From positions 6,262,001 to 6,326,000 of the forward strand of contig OZ017766.1 of the NCBI GenBank assembly GCA_963969345.1: a stretch of 64,000 nucleotides of DNA. Reading direction: 5' to 3'. Made by a program: the position numbers and the translations under genes. A model generated the notes under the pieces. That model worked only from the letters and a program-made list of their open reading frames with translations, ran no database searches and was not told the DNA's origin. This document shows, piece after piece, positions 21,543-33,604 of the stretch; position 1 is the first letter of the stretch; each line of letters begins with the position of its first letter. The DNA is from Turbatrix aceti (lineage: Eukaryota; Nematoda; Chromadorea; Rhabditida; Panagrolaimidae).

Positions 21543-24500
21543 ATGTCATTTGTTCTCGCATCTGCTGCGATCGTCGGCCGGGCTGCCGCCAGGGTAGCTG
21601 GTAGGGTTCGATTTTATGATCCCATTTTGACGTCTTCGTCGTTGGCGACGACGGGCAAACGAGCACCGTCTACGCTTTTTGCCCTCTGCTCGTACTTTGG
21701 AACGACGCCGGCGACAACACCTGCATTTTTTGGAAATTCTTCAGACGATTTCTGCTTTTCTTCTTTTACTCGTAAGTCTTTTTTTTGTGGTAATTCACGC
21801 CTAAACTATACAAGCTAATAATTTTCACGTGGCGTGTGTTATTTACGGTTGACTGACCGTAACCAGGGCTCACAGGGGGATAAGTGCTTGAAAAACACGG
21901 GTTTTTTTGGGTGTTTTTTTTAGTGGCACGCGCTTTGAAGGTGCCACCCGCACCAACGCCTCCACGCCGGCGAATAAGTTTGTTCTTTCAACCCAACCGC
22001 GTGCTTTCCTTCCCATCCCATATAAGTGTAGGAGGGGGGTAACGATGTCCGGCGCTGGATGGCTGGCTGCATCCGCCGCCGATGTGAGTGAACGCGCGCG
22101 CGCGCGTATAGCATGTGAATTCTCCTTTAGCAGCTCTATGAGCATGTGAATGTTCATCGGGGCCCGCGCTGCAACAACAACGGCGTAAGCCGTGTCGACT
22201 CTCGTTCGTTCGTTCACCCGCCAGCGCCGCTGGCTGACTTGAGCTTATTTTAGTCTGTCTTATTTTGTTGTTTTCTTTGCATCTCTATTGCTATCCGTTT
22301 GGCGCTTAGTATTTCTTCCACTTCCTTGGCCGTGGCCGTGGCCGATGGCCGTGGCCAAACGGGACAATTTTTGTTGTTTGTGTGCGTGCGTACACAATTG
22401 ATCCTCTTGGCCCCACCCCCACCCCAAACTAGCTCATACGGCTATGACTATGCTAAAAATGTTTTTCGTTTTTCGATATTCGGGTGATCTTTGTCGTTTT
22501 AGCGAGCCGCTGGACTGGACGGACTTTTTTTTGCGTGGTTGACCGATCATCCGGTACGTAGCCCAAAAAAAATTTATTTTCCCAGCCCATTCCAGTGGCA
22601 TTTTCCCGTGTTTATCAGGAGTAAATGTCTGACACCTTTCTTTCTTCATTCGTTCGAAAAACGAAAAAATAATCCATCCCATTTGTTTTGTACGCACGTG
22701 CATGGTACGCACCCCACCCCACCGCACCCCGCGCAATCATAATAGCAGCGCGTGCGCGCTGGACTCTTTCTCCTATGTGTAATATCTGTTCTGTTCCCGC
22801 CTTGCTTTGCTTTTCTTTTGTTGTTGCGGACACGAGGACACACGTATCTAGGGGAGGGGAGAGGAAACATCAATGTTTGATCTCACTGCTCCCAGGAATA
22901 GGGCGGTCCGTCACCAGGAGGAGAAATGTGACACATACGCGTATACTTACTACACGTGGTAGTAGTGGTAGAGATTTTTTTTATACAATATATTTTTATT
23001 TTTCATCAGGGGGTAGAGATAGCCTCCTCTTTTCTGTAGAAGCCATAAAAGAAACGCACATCTCAAGTTCCTTGCATTTCTAAATAATCTCTCGTACTGA
23101 ACGGTTGTTTGTTGATTTTGACATTGTTGATTTTTTAATTTTTCCTGGTCCTTGCCCTGGCCCTGGGTTTTTGAACAAAAAAATATTGGTTGGTTGACAT
23201 GCTCATCCAGTCGTCAGCTTCGGTCTCGAGTCTTGTCTGGCGGGTTTTGGCGTCCATTGGGTCGCTTCTTGGTTATAGTACGCTGCACGATGGGAATTTT
23301 CGGTGCATTTTTGCGACCACGCGTGCGTACGCATTTTTTCCCGCCATTTTCTCTAGCCTACTTTTTTGCTCGTTTTTTGCGAAGTGTGTTCTGTTTGCGC
23401 AGGAATCTCGAAGCCAGGAATAGAGATTTTGATTTCGCGTTTCTTTTGCTTTATTGTGCTTGGATGGTAGGCCATTTCTGTCCGCCGTAGGAATTTTTCC
23501 GATTTATGCGCGTTGCGCTAGAGCGCTGCCAAAAAGCGTTAATTATGGACTTTGGCGGATAGCCAATTAGCCAGTTTTCGGTGGATTTGTCTAAAATTTT
23601 TTTTGGAGACTACCATTAGTGTCCTTAACCTCTGTGCAAAGTCGCTTGCCGATGTCTATGCGCGTTCTTGTGATACCACCATTTATGGTTTGTTGGGCTA
23701 AAGCGAGGCCATTACCTCCCATTTGTGATCCGGCTGTTAAAAAAAATATTCCAAATGCATGTCAGCAATCCTGGAGCCCTAAGGTGACATATAGCTTGCT
23801 TATAACCGATGTTCTGTCATCTGGGGAGCCGTTGAGCGATCAAAACGTCGCAAATTCGTCTGACGAAAACTCGCATAGAAAGCGGGAAGCGACTTTGCAC
23901 AGAGGTTAAGGGGACTAATAGTAATGCCCAAAAAAATTTTTGGACCAATCGATCGAAAACCGGCCGAATGGCGATCCGATAAAGTTCGAAAATAACGCTT
24001 TTTGGCAGCGCTCTAGCGCAACGCGCATAAATCGGAAAAATTCCTACGGCGGACAGAAATGGCCTACCATCCAAGCACAATAAAGCAAAAGAAACGCGAA
24101 ATCAAAAAATCTATTCCTGGCTCCAGGATACCTCGTCGAACACAACACACTTCGCAAAAAACGAGCAAAAAAATAGGCTAGAGAAAATAGCGGGAAAAAG
24201 CACGCGTCAACACGGACGCACGCGTGGTCGCAAAAATAAGGGAGAAATTCCCATCGTGCGCTGCCGGGTGCAGCAGCGAGAAATGGTAAGCCTGTCAGTC
24301 AGTCAGTCAGCTTGGCCTACTAACTTACAAGCTTGCGAAATAATTATTAGAACAGTTTTTTGAGTAGGATTATGATAGGTAGAAAGAAAAATGGTTGTGA
24401 GACAATCATGAAATTTTCGTGCCGAGAGAAATCATTTGTAATTCATGCTTTTGGAATTTTTTTGTTCTTTGTTTTGCGTTTGTTTTGCATTCATTCATTT

Positions 24501-27500
24501 TCCGTTTTGTTATCTTTGCAGTGACTCAGCCAAATCCAGCCACAAACAACAACTACCACACGATGCTGTACCGTCACTTTGTTGGGCATGCATCGCGCCG
24601 GTTCTTCCACAACCAGACGGCTCAATCCATCCGGGCTCCACGCTCGTTTCCCCAGCCCATCCCGAGGCCTCCACAACAACTTCTTATGTACTCAACCGGT
24701 GGAGGAAGTGAGGATGTCGCTGTGAACAAGAAGTCACTCATCACGAAGAGCGCTCGTGATACGGCTAACTGGCATGGGTACGTTGGTTCTTCTTTGGCGT
24801 CTTATCAGCAATAGTTGAATGCATAAGACGTCTCAAAAATGCAGCCAAGTGTCGAATGATTTTCTAACGAAAAATATTTGACAAAGTAAAAAAAAAACGT
24901 GTTTCAGCGTGCAAAAAGTGTCGACAACGCACATTGTGAAGAAGAACGAAAAGACCAATGGCAATATGCTCTACATCGGAGTTTTCTGGGATCGAGGTGA
25001 TCCGATGAACGTCTTCCGAGCATGTTCGACTCCCGGAGCGAATGTTTTTCACGCGTCCATCGAAGCCGTAATCGTCGCTCTGAGACAGGCGATTTTTGAA
25101 CGAAAACTCGATCGAGTCATCATTCAAACCGATTCTGCATATCTGACAAAATGCGCGAATTCGTATCTCAAATTCTGGCGCAAAAATGGTTACAAGAAAA
25201 TCGACGGAACTCCTGTCAAGCATCGCGAAGATCTCGAAGACCTCGACAAGCTGCTCAACATGATTGACGTAGGTTTTTTGCTTTTTGGGATTTGGATGGG
25301 GTCACGAGGGTGAAAAATGTGCGGAACGTGACAGTGATTTAGTATCACGGCTTTGGAAGGTTGATTAAAGTCATCAAAAATGACGTTGTCGTTCGCGACG
25401 CGCCCAATCTAAAAAAAGTTGTTTTTCTTTTTTTTTGTGCAAAAAAGAGACAGTCGCTGACAAATTTTGCAAAACAACAAATTTTTGGATGTTTTTTTAT
25501 CGTTACGGTAGAAGGGAAAGGCGAGGCAAAAAAAATAGTCACAGTCTTGTTTGTGTATTTTTTGTATTTTTCCGACACAAAAAAAAACTAAAATTGGAAG
25601 AAAAATGAAAAAAAAACCAAAAAAAATTGAAAAATGCATGATAAAAATTTTTCCAGGCCAAAGTCGAACACATCCAACAACCCAGAGGCGAGAATGTCGT
25701 TCTCCGCCAACTTTTAACGGATCCCATCATGGTTGAACGCGTCGATGCAATCATTGGAACCCATTCGGACGTTGACATGTTTAATCCCAACGAAGTGTCA
25801 TCCGAGTTCACGCAGATCATCTACGTCTCGGGTACGGTGGTCATTGACTTTCACAGCGCTGTACCATTCCACATTGCTTCGTATGGCATTCATTTTGACG
25901 GCAAGGAAACGCTCAATAACTGTGGTCGTTTTGCGCAGTTTCCGGTTTCGATGTTCCGGGCTCAGATGTACGGTATTTTGAAGGCTCTTCGTCAGGCGAT
26001 GGCACAGGGAATGCATGACATTCACATTGTCTGCGATTCTGGGCCATTTGTCAAGTACTACAAACGGGAATGGAAGAAAAATGATGGAAATTTCGTTGCC
26101 AATCATCATTTGTACGAAAAAATTGCAAAGCTCGCCGAAGATCTTCATGTGAGTTTTTTTGGGGGGTTTTTTTTGCAAAAAAATATAAGTTGAGGATGTT
26201 TGGGAAAATTTTTGTTTGACAAAAGTCACGGGGGCACTTGGGTGCTTGCTTCTTTTTGTTTTGATTTTTTTTTCTCGTTTCAATGTTGAACTGCTTCGAT
26301 TTACGTATGTAGGGGGAACGGGTAGAAGAAAGGAAAAAAAATCAACTCGGATTTTGGGGATTCGAATGAACATCACGTACATACGTATTTGTTCGACAAA
26401 CGCTGACAAGAGGAAGCAAAGTTTTTCCGACAACGTAGCACTCTTCTTTTTTTTTTTTTGGGGTGTGTCGTTTTTCGTAGTTGAAGTTTCTTTGGAAACC
26501 AACGCTGCGACGACGAAATCAACGTGGGGCTGACTACACAGCGTAAAATTTTTGACGGTACTCTGAGTCGACCTATGATGACTATGAGGGTGCAAAAAAA
26601 GGAAGAGGGAACGAAAGAACGAAAAACATTTGTTTAGTTGATCGATCAGTGCACTCACTAAAAACTGGCAAATTGCAAATTGTTTTGTTCAGTTCAGCGT
26701 TGTTTTTTTTGGAAGGGTTCACGTGGAAAAAGTAAGTATTTATGTGATTTGTGACAGCACAGGTGAACTCTTGCGTCATCACGCTCTCGCGAGCGTTCAC
26801 CTGGACTGATGCGAGTTTTCTACTCGAGTTTGTCAGGTCGAAAAAAAAAGAAAGGAAGAACACTCAATAGATTAGTTCAGGACAAAAACGCAGCAATTTG
26901 CACGTCGTCAAGATAGTCTTTTTTGTTCTTTTCTTTTTTTCTTCTTTTTTCTTGCCCAGGTAAAAAAAAAAGAAGAAAACTCTGAAAAAAGTTGGGGTCG
27001 TTGAACGCGTTCATTGATTTTTAAAACGCAAATAAATAATCATTCAGCAATCTTTCTGAGGCGTCGGGGCAATCAATTTTTAATTGTTTCTCCGTCAGCG
27101 GTGATTAATTGATATTTTAAAAATAGAGTGTGTGTCTGCATGAAAATAGATGACTAAGTATGATGTTTTGAATGATTTTTATTCTGATCTGGTTTTTAAC
27201 CTTGAAAATGGAACGAAAATAAAATAAAAGACGGGCAAAAGTAGTTTCAGCCTGGTTCCTTCTCTGCTAAACAGACGCACAAACAACCAATGATGACTTT
27301 TGATGACTGTTTTCCACCTCGGAAGTTGTTAGTTGTGAAGTTAAATCCACCGGCTGTCACATGATTTTGATGTGCTAGCTGGGATGTTTTTATTATACAT
27401 ACATACATGAGAGGATTTTGGGGAGAAAAATATTTAGTACAACGTTGACGAAAAAAAAAGAAGAAGAAAAAAAATATAATGCGTTTGTTTACTACTACCA

Positions 27501-28302
27501 GGTCGGTCAGGCAGGCAGGTAGGGAGGGAGAGCAGAGATTGTTGAGGGGAAAGGAACAGCTCAGTTGTTTTTTTTCTTCCCACGAAGATGAAAGAACTCT
27601 GGAAGATCAAAACGACCAAGGACGAAGGACAAAAGATGGACGGTGGTTAGGAAACTGATTTTTATGATCTTTTTTTCTGGAGTATTCGTTCGCGGGAAAA
27701 AAATGGAGTACTAAAAGACTAAAGTATAAACAAGAAAATAATTTGAAAAGTGCAAAAAAAATGAAGAAACAAATTGAAAAATGGAAAAAAACTGAAAATT
27801 GTTTGGATGTTTTTTTGACTGCGAAACTGATTTCTATGGTCTTATTTTTTTGGTCTTGTTTGTTCGCGTGGAAAAAAGGGAAGTACCAAAAGACTAAAGT
27901 ATAAACGGGAATTTTGAATAGTGCAAAAAAATTAATAAAAAAAACAGAAAAAAACGTATTTGAAAATTTTTTTTAATTCTGTTAAAAAAATTATTTTTTT
28001 GTTTTTTTTTTCAGGTAAAATTCAGCTACGTCCAGAAAAACGACTCACATATCAAGACAGCGGCCCTCCTTGCCCAGGACGGACTCGTCTTCCCGATCGT
28101 CAAGGATGACGACGATTCTGCCGGCGAAGAATCCGATTCGCCAAAGCTCCGTCGACGTACGCGTACTTCCGGAACGTCGATCAGCAGCACCGTGGCTTCG
28201 TCTGTCGATGGAGGAGAATCCGATGCTCCACCGTCCAAGTTTGAATCATCCAGCGAATCTGTCGATCTTGAAAAAGAAAAAGATCGGCGTGAGACGGCCT
28301 AA
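21543..28302 (+). CDS. tandem degenerate RNase H-fold protein with mitochondrial-type N-terminus
   Basis: Five exons, 21543-21771, 24522-24777, 24908-25268, 25657-26148 and 28015-28302, join in phases 1, 2, 0 and 0 into 541 residues. The N-terminus is rich in Arg, Ala and Ser without acids (VGRAAARVAGRVRFYDP), like a mitochondrial presequence. Two RNase H1-like folds follow. The first has YIGVFW, ASIEAV (the catalytic Glu), IQTDSAY (a catalytic Asp) and a KFWRKNGY basic helix, but its first-strand and last Asp are replaced. The second has YVSG where YTDG is expected, RAQ for RAE, retains VCDSG, and lacks the last Asp. The C-terminal 60 or so residues are acidic and Ser-rich. RNase H1 cleaves RNA in RNA-DNA hybrids; this protein probably cannot in domain 2 and doubtfully in domain 1, so hybrid binding is more likely. 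Intron 1 carries a foldback element. Confidence 0.8.
21772..24521. other. intron 1 of the RNase H-like gene
   Basis: A 2750-base intron (C|GTAAGT to CTTTGCAG). It holds an alternating CG tract near 22092-22108, pyrimidine-rich stretches, the foldback element at 23285-24259 and a (GTCA)n run near 24294-24310. No coding frame is convincing. Confidence 0.6.
23285..24259. mobile_element. foldback element with about 380-bp inverted arms
   Basis: The left arm, 23285 to about 23665, starts GCACGATGGGAATTT. The right arm, about 23870-24259, ends AAATTCCCATCGTGC. The arms are roughly 85-90% complementary by eye, with a unique centre of about 200 bases. No transposase ORF is seen. It does not share the core of the TTAA palindromes. 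Confidence 0.8.
26149..28014. other. intron 4 of the RNase H-like gene
   Basis: A 1.87-kb AT-rich intron between GAT CTT CAT|GTGAGT and TTTTTTTCAG|GTAAAA, with many poly-A and poly-T tracts. Two related 130-base stretches near 27650-27720 and 27825-27905 share TAAAGTATAAAC and CGCG..AAAAAA words. No gene seen. Confidence 0.5.
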
Positions 28303-29745
28303 ACCGATGTTGACTGCTGACTAGGGTCATCCTGATTACCAGAGAAACGATACACATTGTGAGTCAATAATTATTCTCAAAAAACAAATTCTCATATTCT
28401 CTGCGGCGGCTCCGTTCGTTCGCGGCTCATGCATGATCTATCATCAATTTTTCCCACCGCGAAGGTCTGTGACGACCGAAATGTAATATTATTTGATTGA
28501 CGGCGCCAAAAAAAAGGTAAACGGTTCTTTTCTTCTTCTTCTTCTTTTTTGCTGTTCTGCAAAGAAATCAAAGCGGATAACGAATGGATGGATGAATCAT
28601 CATTGGATTTTTTTTTCGTTTGTTTTACTCTTCTTTTTTTCTGTAAAACCCCATATTTACCTTTTTTTTGCATTTTGAAGCCTTTTTTTGCCCGTCCATT
28701 CATCCATCCACCCAGGATTGTTGTTTGTTGTGTACAGTTGTTTTTTTATGTGTTCACTTTGTTTTTCCCAATTTTTTATTTTATTTCCATTCTTCATTTT
28801 TTCCCCCGCGTTAGACGAATTCGTATCCGAGGTGCCAGACAGACGAAAAGCAAGTAAATAGTAATTAGCTTCGCCCCAAGTCCCGAACCCTTCCCTCCCC
28901 CATCCGGCAGGCCAGGGCTCGTCTACGAAAGGTGATTGAATGATTATTGATTATCAGATGAAACAAAAACCATTCATTGTACACACTTTTTCTTCTCTTT
29001 TTTGTATTGTATCTTATTACTTTTCGAAAATATTCGATTAATGGGTTTATCACATTTTTTGATTGCTTGTTCATAAAGTATCCCAACGACGGAAATTTTT
29101 GGATTTGACGAAGAAAGAAAAAAAGAGGGTCGAAATGTATCCGGGTCACGCAGACAGACAGGGGACGTAGGGCCATAAAATTTTTGGGGTCGTCGAGGCG
29201 ACGAAGGCGAAGACAAAGTTTTGACGTTGACGTCGGTACCGGAACTTGTAGTCTACTGGGGAACATTCTGGAAGGAAAAGAATGATTGCGTGTTGCTGCG
29301 TTGCACGCGCACGCACGTGTTTGTCCCTTGTCCATTTGGCAGTGTGGAGCACAGGTAGACGGAACTACTACGGAAGTAAACTACCATGCATAGGTGATCG
29401 AGCAATGATGAAATAACTAATTCCCTCCCGGGTACTACCTGGAATGTGCAGGGTAAAAAAAAAAGAGCATGCATCGGTTGGATCATGCTTGCTGCAGAAT
29501 TTGATTAGAATTTTTTTGGTGCTTACGGAAAAGAAAAAAGGGTAATAAAATTGGCGGAAACCGGAGTAAAAAGCATTGTACTTTGAACAGGTGCGTACAC
29601 CTGTAAATATGCTTTTGCAGAAAAAAACGAGAAAAGCAAATTATGCATTTATGTATTTTTCAGAATTTTCGAGAAAATGAAATTACAAACGGCGGAGGTT
29701 CAAAATTGTGCATGTGCAAGATTATAAATTAATTTTGAACCACAA
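28303..29745. other. intergenic
   Basis: 3' flank of the RNase H-like gene, with short simple repeats (CTTCTTCTTCTT, CATCCATCCA). No frame stands out as coding. Confidence 0.4.
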
Positions 29746-29748
29746 GTT

Positions 29749-30069
29749 ATAAATTAAACAATATTAAAAAAATGGTTCGAAATCCAAAGATCAAAAACCG
29801 CGTCCAATTATTTGGTTCATCGAGTAACAAAAATTATTGCTTCCGGGCTGTCCGAAAAGCTAAAAAAAGAGACTGCCGAGGCATTCATTACTCTTTTTTT
29901 TTCAAGAGCACAAAAAATTCATTCGGCAGCAGATGGATGGAAGCTGGCTTCACTCGAGTATCGAGTCGTTTTTCGTGACGATAAATTTGACGAAACGACA
30001 AATAGCCCTATCATTACATGTTTTTTGTCGGGGTACAAACAAAAATTGGGGAACGCATCGGACGAGTAA
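29749..30069 (+). pseudogene. orphan exon-like ORF, unrecognised
   Basis: An open frame from after TAA (about 29746-29748) to TAA at 30067-30069 encodes about 106 residues with a mixed, protein-like composition, including DGWKLASLEYRVVFRDDKFD. It has no ATG near its start and no clear acceptor. AATAAA occurs near 30167. It could be a terminal exon of an unseen gene or an eroded pseudogene. The WKLASLEYRV part is faintly like NTF2-fold proteins, but I would not assign it. Confidence 0.25.
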
Positions 30070-30889
30070 AATGTGTACGTTATAATATAAAAAAAATTGC
30101 AATGAACCTTTTTTAGGGCACATCATCATAATCAATGCCGAAATTGAAAATGGCATTTGTATATAAATAAAATTATTTTTGGCACCTTGCACTGTGAAAG
30201 TCCATGACTGTTCAATTAAAAAATGAATGCTCCAGGCGATATGATTATTATGCATTGAAAAAAAATATAAGTTGAAACGTGGATAAAAATTGGATACAAC
30301 GTTTTTAGCGACTTTAATTGAATTAAATGCGGTTATTTGTAAAAAATTTGTTGCAACGTTAGTAAAAATAGCAAAAGCTAAATATCGTTTGACGCAAAAA
30401 TTTTCTTGTTCATTTCAAATGTCAATTTTTTTTGATTCTTCGTTCCAAAAAATTCGTCGAACAACCTTGAATTGCATAAATAAACAATTTCTCTAACTTT
30501 TTTTGCAAACTAAAATCAATGTAAACTTTTCTGTTCATTACGGTTCATCAAGCAAACATCGACTCGACAGCTACAGTACCCCTTCGTTTTTTATCGTCAA
30601 CTTTGTGATCTCATCGTCGTCGATACATTGTCTCTGTAGACCCTCGAAACATGTTTGACATGTTTGCAACAGCATTTAAAGTTGAATTTGAATTTTCGAG
30701 AACAAACACGATCGGAGAAAACATTTTATATATTTATTTAATTCGATAAAAACCAGTGCGTCGCAATCGCAATGTACCCTGGCGTCACCAATGATTAACG
30801 CTTCGTCGGTGCAAAAGCTTTCGTTCCGTCAAAACACGATCACGTGCTCGTGTCAGACCGTAATCCGATTAACTAAATACGACGTCCAA
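30070..30889. other. intergenic
   Basis: AT-rich sequence without a convincing gene, leading into palindromic element 3. Confidence 0.4.
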
Positions 30890-32350
30890 GTATGTACGTC
30901 TCTGGTCGGCACTTGATGAGTCAAAAACAAAAAGGGCACGCACTGCATGCGCCTTTGCCTCAATGGACGAAAAAGAGCGCGCGCGCGCGTCGAATGAATC
31001 GTGTTCAAAAAAAGGCCCTGAAGCCAGTAATAGAGTTTTTTGCTTACGGTCACTTGGGTAGGCTTAGGCATTTCCCAAAGATTGTTTTAAGCCATCGGCG
31101 GTCATTGTCGGATTTTTTTGTGCAATGTTACAGACATTGGAAGAACATGAAATTTCCTGAGACTGTAACTCACCAGAACATCTGTGAATTTTTGAAAATC
31201 GAACGTAACTTTTTTCATTACGTCTATAAGAAGCAAATTACGTGAGATGTGCCGTAGCATTATAGTAGTATGCGAGATCGAACCCAAAATAGAATACGTG
31301 CTTCATAATGCGCACGCGCCTATTGTCGTATATGAAAAAAACGTTCATTATTGCGTTCCTTCTGCTGGTACTTGCATATCAGAAAGCAAAATGAATATAA
31401 AAAATGAAAAAGAACCAAAGAAATCAGATGGATAAGAAAAGATACACTCTCTTAGATTCCGACTTTTGGCTAAAATTCATTCGCTGCAGGAACATCGAAT
31501 AGAGCTTTTTTTCTGCTTTTCTTCAAAATTCTCCCTTGTTGTTCACCGCGCGTGCGCATTTTTTATCATTTTGCGTTCGATCTCGCATACTACTATAATG
31601 CTACGGCACATCTCACGTAATTTGCTTCTTATAGACGTAATGAAAAAAGTTACGTTCGATTTTCAAAAATTCACAGATGTTCTGGTGAGCAGGGTGGCGA
31701 AGAGGGGATTCCCATGGGAGTCCCATGGGAAATATCCCGGGAATTATCCCGGGATTCCCATCTATCACGGGATAATTCCCCACGGAATTTTGAAAATGCG
31801 CGATCCCGCCTAAAATATCACCGTTATTTTACGCAGGAGCGTGCTTTTTTCTTTCAAATTAGGTAAATGATTTTATTTTCATTGTTAATTTTATTACATT
31901 AATAAAATAAGTGTGTTTTTGGATATCTTTTTTGTATGAACATGTACTTTTTTAAACGTACCAAAAAATACCCCCGGGGACTCCCATGGGACTCCCATGG
32001 GAATCCCATGGGATAATTCCCCTATTTCTAATTCCCATGGGAGTTTCGCCACCCTGCTGGTGAGTTACAGTCTCAGGAAATTTCATGTTCTTCCAATGTC
32101 TGTAACATTGCACAAAAAAATCCGACAATGACCGCCGATGGCTTATAACAATCTCTGGGACATGCCTAAGCCTACCCAAGTGACCGTAAGCAAAAAACTC
32201 TATTACTGGCTTCAGGGCCTTTTTTTGAACACGACACCTTCAAAAAAATGCACGCGCGCGCTCGATTGAGCAGAAATAAGGCGAAAGCGCATGCAGTGGG
32301 CACGTGATCGACCTTGAATGCTGTGTCCTGTTTGCTCACGCGTGAAACGT
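30890..32350. mobile_element. palindromic (foldback) element 3, interrupted by a hAT-like MITE
   Basis: The left arm runs from about 30890 to 31310. The right arm runs from about 31545 to 32350 and contains the 367-bp insertion 31690-32056 plus its target duplication. Once that is discounted the arms pair closely, for example TTTTGAAAATCGAACGTAAC at about 31191 against its mirror at about 31650. The shared family core is present in both arms: GGGACATGCCTAAGCCTACC, AAGTGACCGTAAGCA, TGGCTTCAGGGCC, a T-run, GAACACGAC, alternating CG. The outer ends are less alike than in elements 1 and 2 and no flanking TTAA pair is clear. Confidence 0.8.
31690..32056. mobile_element. hAT-like MITE nested in palindrome 3, 367 bp
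   Basis: Termini CAGGGTGGCGAA and its mirror TTCGCCACCCTG are flanked by a perfect 8-bp target duplication, CTGGTGAG at 31682-31689 and 32057-32064. Both sides of the interior repeat CCCATGGGA and CCCGGGA words. The intact duplication shows a recent insertion, after palindrome 3 formed. Confidence 0.95.
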
Positions 32351-32414
32351 ACATGACTTCAAAAAAAAAGCCCTGTTTGTCTGCTTCGTAAAAAACACTC
32401 GATTGCGTTAACAA

Positions 32415-32792
32415 TTGTTTGTCATCATCTCTTTCCTTTCGACGCCCGCCGCGTGTCTTCTACCAGATGGGGTGCAAAATAATTCATTTTTCGTACAAAC
32501 AACCGAAGACCGAGCGAGCCAGCATGCGATCTCTGTCATAACGCGATCATTGATCGGGCAACCTACAAAACCAGCCATCGGGGCGCGTCAGACGGAATCA
32601 TCGCTATGCAGAATGTGGGGGAAGGCTACGTCACCTCACCACTTCCAGAACACGGGAGAAAAGCGAAGAATGACAACAACCTATGGGATTTTTTGTGTTT
32701 TTGCGGGGGCAAACAATAAATTTGAAAAAAACAGAGCCATTGAATTATTGAAACAAACGTTCGCCAAAGTTGATGAGCAAACAAATTTGTAA
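32415..32792 (+). other. ORF inside the array repeat unit, doubtful gene
   Basis: A 125-codon frame whose last 80 codons recur on the minus strand at 41830-41588 with few changes. Two further copies of the same repeat (38640-38870 and 40120-40350) lose the frame by single-base indels. The conservation may merely reflect recent duplication of the whole unit. No signal peptide or domain is recognised. Confidence 0.2.
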
Positions 32793-33164
32793 GCTCATCA
32801 TTATTGCATTACAATGACGCATGAAAACGGTAACTGTGTAAAAGATGTACGAAATGTTTCGCAGTTTTGATTTTCGTCCTGCCTGACCTTTTGCAGCTTG
32901 CAGTATTTGCTTGAAGCTATAATGGATTTTTCTGGATAAGTCCAGGAAAAATACTTTCAAAACGAAAAAACCACTCAAGAGTTAAAAAAAAATCACTTTT
33001 CTGTCTGGGAATCCGTCAATTCAGAAAAATGTTTAGGTGTTATTTTCCCTTCCACACCTTGAAAAATCCATTTGCTTGTAAAAAAAAAATGCTGCCGGGA
33101 AAAAATCAAAAATCTTAAGTGAATCCGTCCGAGTGTTCACTTTTGGAAGTGACAAGATCACCAA

Positions 33165-33170
33165 TATATA
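33165..33170 (+). promoter_or_regulatory. TATA box of secreted-family gene 1
   Basis: TATATA in the block CACCAATATATAACCGACG. The ATG follows 51 nt after its last base. The intervening leader (CATTGTTCAGTATCATTCGC...) is nearly identical in all family members. Confidence 0.75.
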
Positions 33171-33220
33171 ACCGACGCTGAAATCATTGTTCAGTATCAT
33201 TCGCTCAATCGTTCTCAACG

Positions 33221-33604
33221 ATGAAGCTTCTTCTTCTGGTTCTACTCGTCGCCGTCGTCGGATGTTCTGCTAACCGCACCATTGCTTCCTTTGTTCTTCC
33301 AGTTGAGCTTGTGGCTCTCGAAGACACCCTAATCGAAGTCAGCAAGTATATCAGTTCAAGAGATTCAGACTTTGTCCAAAATCTTGTTTTTCATTTGACC
33401 GGTGAAGGTAGTCCAGGACCCCCAAAAAGAGGTGAATTGCTCGCTTTAGAGCCGCTCGCAGAATTCATCACCGATCAAGTTGATTTGGTTGATGACGAGC
33501 TTCACTATGGATTCTACGAGCGTCTTCTGGATGAAATCGACCCTCTTCAGGATGACCCTCTTGTTGGGAATATTTCGGTCCGTGTTGGTAGGGACTATCC
33601 TTAA
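33221..33604 (+). CDS. small secreted acidic protein, family member 1
   Basis: 127 residues, single exon. Residues 1-16 form a classic signal peptide, MKLLLLVLLVAVVGCS. The mature part is acidic with no recognised domain. Family-wide blocks are E-A-L-E-D-T, EVSKYISSR, LTGEG, LLALEPL and the DYP end. A 24-base in-frame deletion relative to member 3 shortens the tail. AATAAA lies about 90 bases after the stop. Function unknown; the role is presumably extracellular. It is the only + member of the cluster. The start is set by the signal peptide and the conserved 51-nt spacing from the TATA box. Confidence 0.8.
   Translation: MKLLLLVLLVAVVGCSANRTIASFVLPVELVALEDTLIEVSKYISSRDSDFVQNLVFHLTGEGSPGPPKRGELLALEPLAEFITDQVDLVDDELHYGFYERLLDEIDPLQDDPLVGNISVRVGRDYP

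Noticed and set aside
21595..21625. GGTTCGATTT-like word as a possible tRNA T-loop
   Set aside because: It lies inside the first exon of the RNase H-like gene and no A box or cloverleaf can be drawn around it.
25798..26658. A 286-codon minus-strand frame
   Set aside because: It crosses the second RNase H exon in antisense and an AT-rich intron, with Lys/Phe/Ser-rich composition expected from A/T runs.
30869..32411. TTAA pair as target duplication of palindrome 3
   Set aside because: TTAA occurs at 30869 and 32408, but the sequences inside do not mirror each other as they do in elements 1 and 2.
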